DNA of 7,281 bases from Muribaculaceae bacterium (lineage in GTDB: Bacteria; Bacteroidota; Bacteroidia; Bacteroidales; Muribaculaceae). The stretch lies in the NCBI GenBank assembly GCA_022511505.1, contig JAFLTK010000147.1, forward strand, positions 1-7,281, in the 5' to 3' direction. Shown here piece by piece: positions 6,033 to 7,281 of this stretch (positions within the stretch are counted from its first letter, which is position 1; each line of letters begins with the position of its first letter). The notes beneath the pieces are model-generated. The model was not told where the DNA came from. It ran no database searches and saw nothing but the letters and a program-made list of their open reading frames with translations. Position numbers and translations under genes: made by a program.

Positions 6033-6650
6033 ATGAGATACTACCGACAGATTCTAACAACCCTTGCGCTACTTCTCGCCGTCACAGCCTCGGCCGCCGA
6101 GACTGCCGCCGACCTGCTCGCCCGTGCGTCATCAAAATACAGCAACGCCAAGTCAATCGTTGCAACCTACACCGCCAACATTGGCGGCGAACCCGTAACC
6201 GGTACCCTGACCATGGCCGGCAATCGCTTCTCGATTGTTTCAAAGCCAATGTCGGTGTGGTTTGACGGAAAAACCCAGTGGACCTACTCGGCAGCCGCCC
6301 GCGAGGTAAACATAACCGAGCCCACCGCCGAGGAGCAAGCCCAGGTCAACCCGTTTGCCATCCTGACCTCATTCTCCAAGAAATTTAACGTAGCTTACGA
6401 AGGCGCCGCCACCGGCAAACTGCGCAAAATCGTCCTCACCCCCAAAACCCGTAGTGGCGACATCTCCCGCGCCGTCATCACCATCGACACTACCACTCTC
6501 TTTCCAACCCTCATCTCCATCACCGATGCCTCCCGTCAGGTAACAACCATCAAGGTCACCCGCGTCACCCCCGGCAACGGCGTCCCCGCGTCGACATTCA
6601 CCTTTGACAAACGCAAATATCCCGGTGTCGACATCGTCGACCTCCGCTGA
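6033..6650 (+). CDS. LolA-like outer-membrane lipoprotein carrier protein
   Basis: A 205-residue exported protein of the LolA-like superfamily, which shuttles lipoproteins across the periplasm to the outer membrane inside a half-open beta barrel. The N-terminus is a clear signal peptide: MRYYR, a hydrophobic core ILTTLALLLAV, then TASA with likely cleavage before or after Ala22. The mature part has the LolA-type opening helix (AADLLARASSKYSNAKSIVA, 25-44), a beta-rich body with the GTLTMAGNRFSI and VWFDGKTQWTYS strands (about 57-85), and the VNPFAIL segment (105-111) typical of this family. There is no lipobox cysteine. The start follows ftsK by 87 bases with no promoter match, so it is probably cotranscribed with ftsK. 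It could be one of several LolA-like paralogues common in Bacteroidota, so the symbol lolA is not assigned. Confidence 0.85.
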   Translation: MRYYRQILTTLALLLAVTASAAETAADLLARASSKYSNAKSIVATYTANIGGEPVTGTLTMAGNRFSIVSKPMSVWFDGKTQWTYSAAAREVNITEPTAEEQAQVNPFAILTSFSKKFNVAYEGAATGKLRKIVLTPKTRSGDISRAVITIDTTTLFPTLISITDASRQVTTIKVTRVTPGNGVPASTFTFDKRKYPGVDIVDLR

Positions 6651-6657
6651 CCTCGGT

Positions 6658-6673
6658 TGTTGTTATTGTTGTT
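6658..6673 (+). repeat. GTT-rich tract after the LolA-like gene, exact complement of its leader
   Basis: Bases 6658-6673 are the exact reverse complement of 5996-6011, a 16-base inverted repeat whose arms lie immediately before and after the LolA-like gene. In a transcript the two untranslated regions could pair over the coding sequence. Both arms are low-complexity (AAC/GTT triplets), so chance is a real alternative. Confidence 0.65.
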
Positions 6674-6677
6674 ACTG

Positions 6678-6727
6678 ACCCCCACTATTCCCACCACTTC
6701 CCACAACTCCCACCCACTTCCACCACT
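6678..6727 (+). other. G-free C/A/T leader before trxB
   Basis: Fifty bases with no G, made largely of cccac and cttccca blocks, run up to the trxB start codon at 6728. There is no promoter match and no Shine-Dalgarno sequence. Together with the preceding GTT tract this fills the 77-base gap after the LolA-like gene, so trxB is probably read from the ftsK or LolA-like transcript. Confidence 0.6.
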
Positions 6728-7281
6728 ATGAAACAGACTATAACCAAATGCCTCATCGTCGGCTCAGGCCCCGCCGGCTACACAGCCGCCATCTATACCT
6801 CGCGCGCCAACCTCGCCCCCGTTCTATATGAAGGCCACCAGCCCGGCGGCCAGTTGACCTCAACAACCGAGGTCGAGAACTTCCCCGGCTACCCCAAGGG
6901 AATCACCGGCCCCGAAATGATGAACGACATCCGCGAGCAGGCCGCCCGCTTTGGCGCCGACATCCGCCCGGGCATCATCACCGCCCTCGACCTCTCCAAC
7001 CGCCCGTTTGTCGCCAAGGCCGACGATGGCACCGAAATCATCGCCGACACCGTCATCAAGTATCGCTACATCGAGAAAATCGGTGAGGTCTTTGCTCGCA
7101 ACTATCTTGATGTTCGCCGTCAGTGGAATCGCATGCGGTTGCAACACGACCACTTTTTTCTTATCTCCACCGGCAGCGACGGCACGCCCGACTTCATGGG
7201 CTTTAGCAGTTTCGAACAGGCAGAGCAAGCCTATTTCGACAAGTTCATCAACAACGAGGAGAACCGTAACATCGTCCTCAC
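6728..7281 (+). CDS. trxB: Thioredoxin reductase N-terminus joined in frame to an unrelated sequence (3' end outside window)
   Basis: Residues 1-110 are the N-terminal part of thioredoxin reductase, the FAD enzyme that uses NADPH to reduce thioredoxin. The FAD-binding VGSGPAGYTAAIYTSRANL (11-29), PGGQLTSTTEVENFPGYP (39-56) and GPEMMNDIREQAARFGADI (61-79) are canonical, and the sequence reaches GTEIIADTVI (101-110). TrxB should continue with an I-A-T-G-A segment and the CxxC redox motif near residue 135. Instead, from about base 7058 the open frame reads KYRYIEKIGEVFARNY and on to RNIVL at the window edge, with no glycine-rich NADPH motif and no cysteine. Third-position GC stays high, so the tail looks like real coding sequence. 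The ATG at 6728 is the standard start. The entry may be a broken trxB, a fusion, or an assembly junction. The N-terminal identity is firm; the nature of the tail is not known. Confidence 0.8.
   Translation, partial: MKQTITKCLIVGSGPAGYTAAIYTSRANLAPVLYEGHQPGGQLTSTTEVENFPGYPKGITGPEMMNDIREQAARFGADIRPGIITALDLSNRPFVAKADDGTEIIADTVIKYRYIEKIGEVFARNYLDVRRQWNRMRLQHDHFFLISTGSDGTPDFMGFSSFEQAEQAYFDKFINNEENRNIVL
7058..7281 (+). other. Unrelated coding tail after the trxB junction, possibly from a RelA/SpoT-domain protein
   Basis: About 74 codons in the trxB frame without similarity to TrxB. The segment reads as a helix (KYRYIEKIGEVFARNYLDVR), a hydrophobic strand (HDHFFLISTG), a second strand and helix (FMGFSSFEQAEQAYFDKF) and then NRNIVL. 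The order strand, F-x-S-x-E-x-A-E helix, then a VVLV-like strand loosely recalls the C-terminal part of RelA/SpoT-domain (alarmone synthetase-like) proteins as I remember them. This is a weak resemblance, not an identification. Of the other + frames, one stops within 30 bases, and the other is open but serine/threonine/arginine-rich and looks like a shadow. Confidence 0.4.

Overview
The window looks like a chromosomal segment of a fairly GC-rich Bacteroidota species, most likely order Bacteroidales. The reasons are two intergenic matches to the Bacteroidota sigma-ABfr promoter (TTTG or TTG, about 19-20 bp, then TAnnTTTG), start codons with A-rich upstream sequence instead of a Shine-Dalgarno site, and a gene order (ftsK, LolA-like gene, trxB) that I recall from this order. 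Family assignment rests on recognised motifs, since no database search was possible. All genes found are on the + strand.

Layout. 1-605 is the C-terminal part of urocanate hydratase (histidine degradation). 626-1561 is an accessory island: a promoter, a 61-codon GC-rich ORF, a 4-bp overlapping AT-richer GNAT acetyltransferase gene, and then a decayed partial copy of the 61-codon ORF directly after the GNAT stop codon. This looks like a toxin-antitoxin-type pair with a relic of a second antitoxin-like gene. 1618-2352 is a promoter and a DedA-family membrane protein. 2396-3043 is ribulose-phosphate 3-epimerase, with a strong hairpin just before its start codon. 3132-5945 is the DNA translocase FtsK, with a proline-rich and coiled-coil linker containing in-frame tandem repeats. 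6033-6650 is a secreted LolA-like lipoprotein carrier with AAC-rich and GTT-rich tracts on either side. 6728-7281 starts as thioredoxin reductase.

The main anomaly is at the right edge. The first 110 codons of trxB are a normal FAD-binding N-terminus. At about 7058 the frame runs without a stop into an unrelated sequence, exactly where TrxB should continue with its ATG-type motif and then the CxxC redox centre. It is either a rearrangement or fusion, or an assembly junction. The tail faintly resembles the C-terminal part of RelA/SpoT-domain proteins, which is only a suggestion.

Most genes are housekeeping. The points most worth a second look are the trxB junction, the GNAT/small-ORF pair with its relic, and the non-coding repeats around rpe, ftsK and the LolA-like gene. 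No tRNA, rRNA, CRISPR array or insertion sequence was seen.
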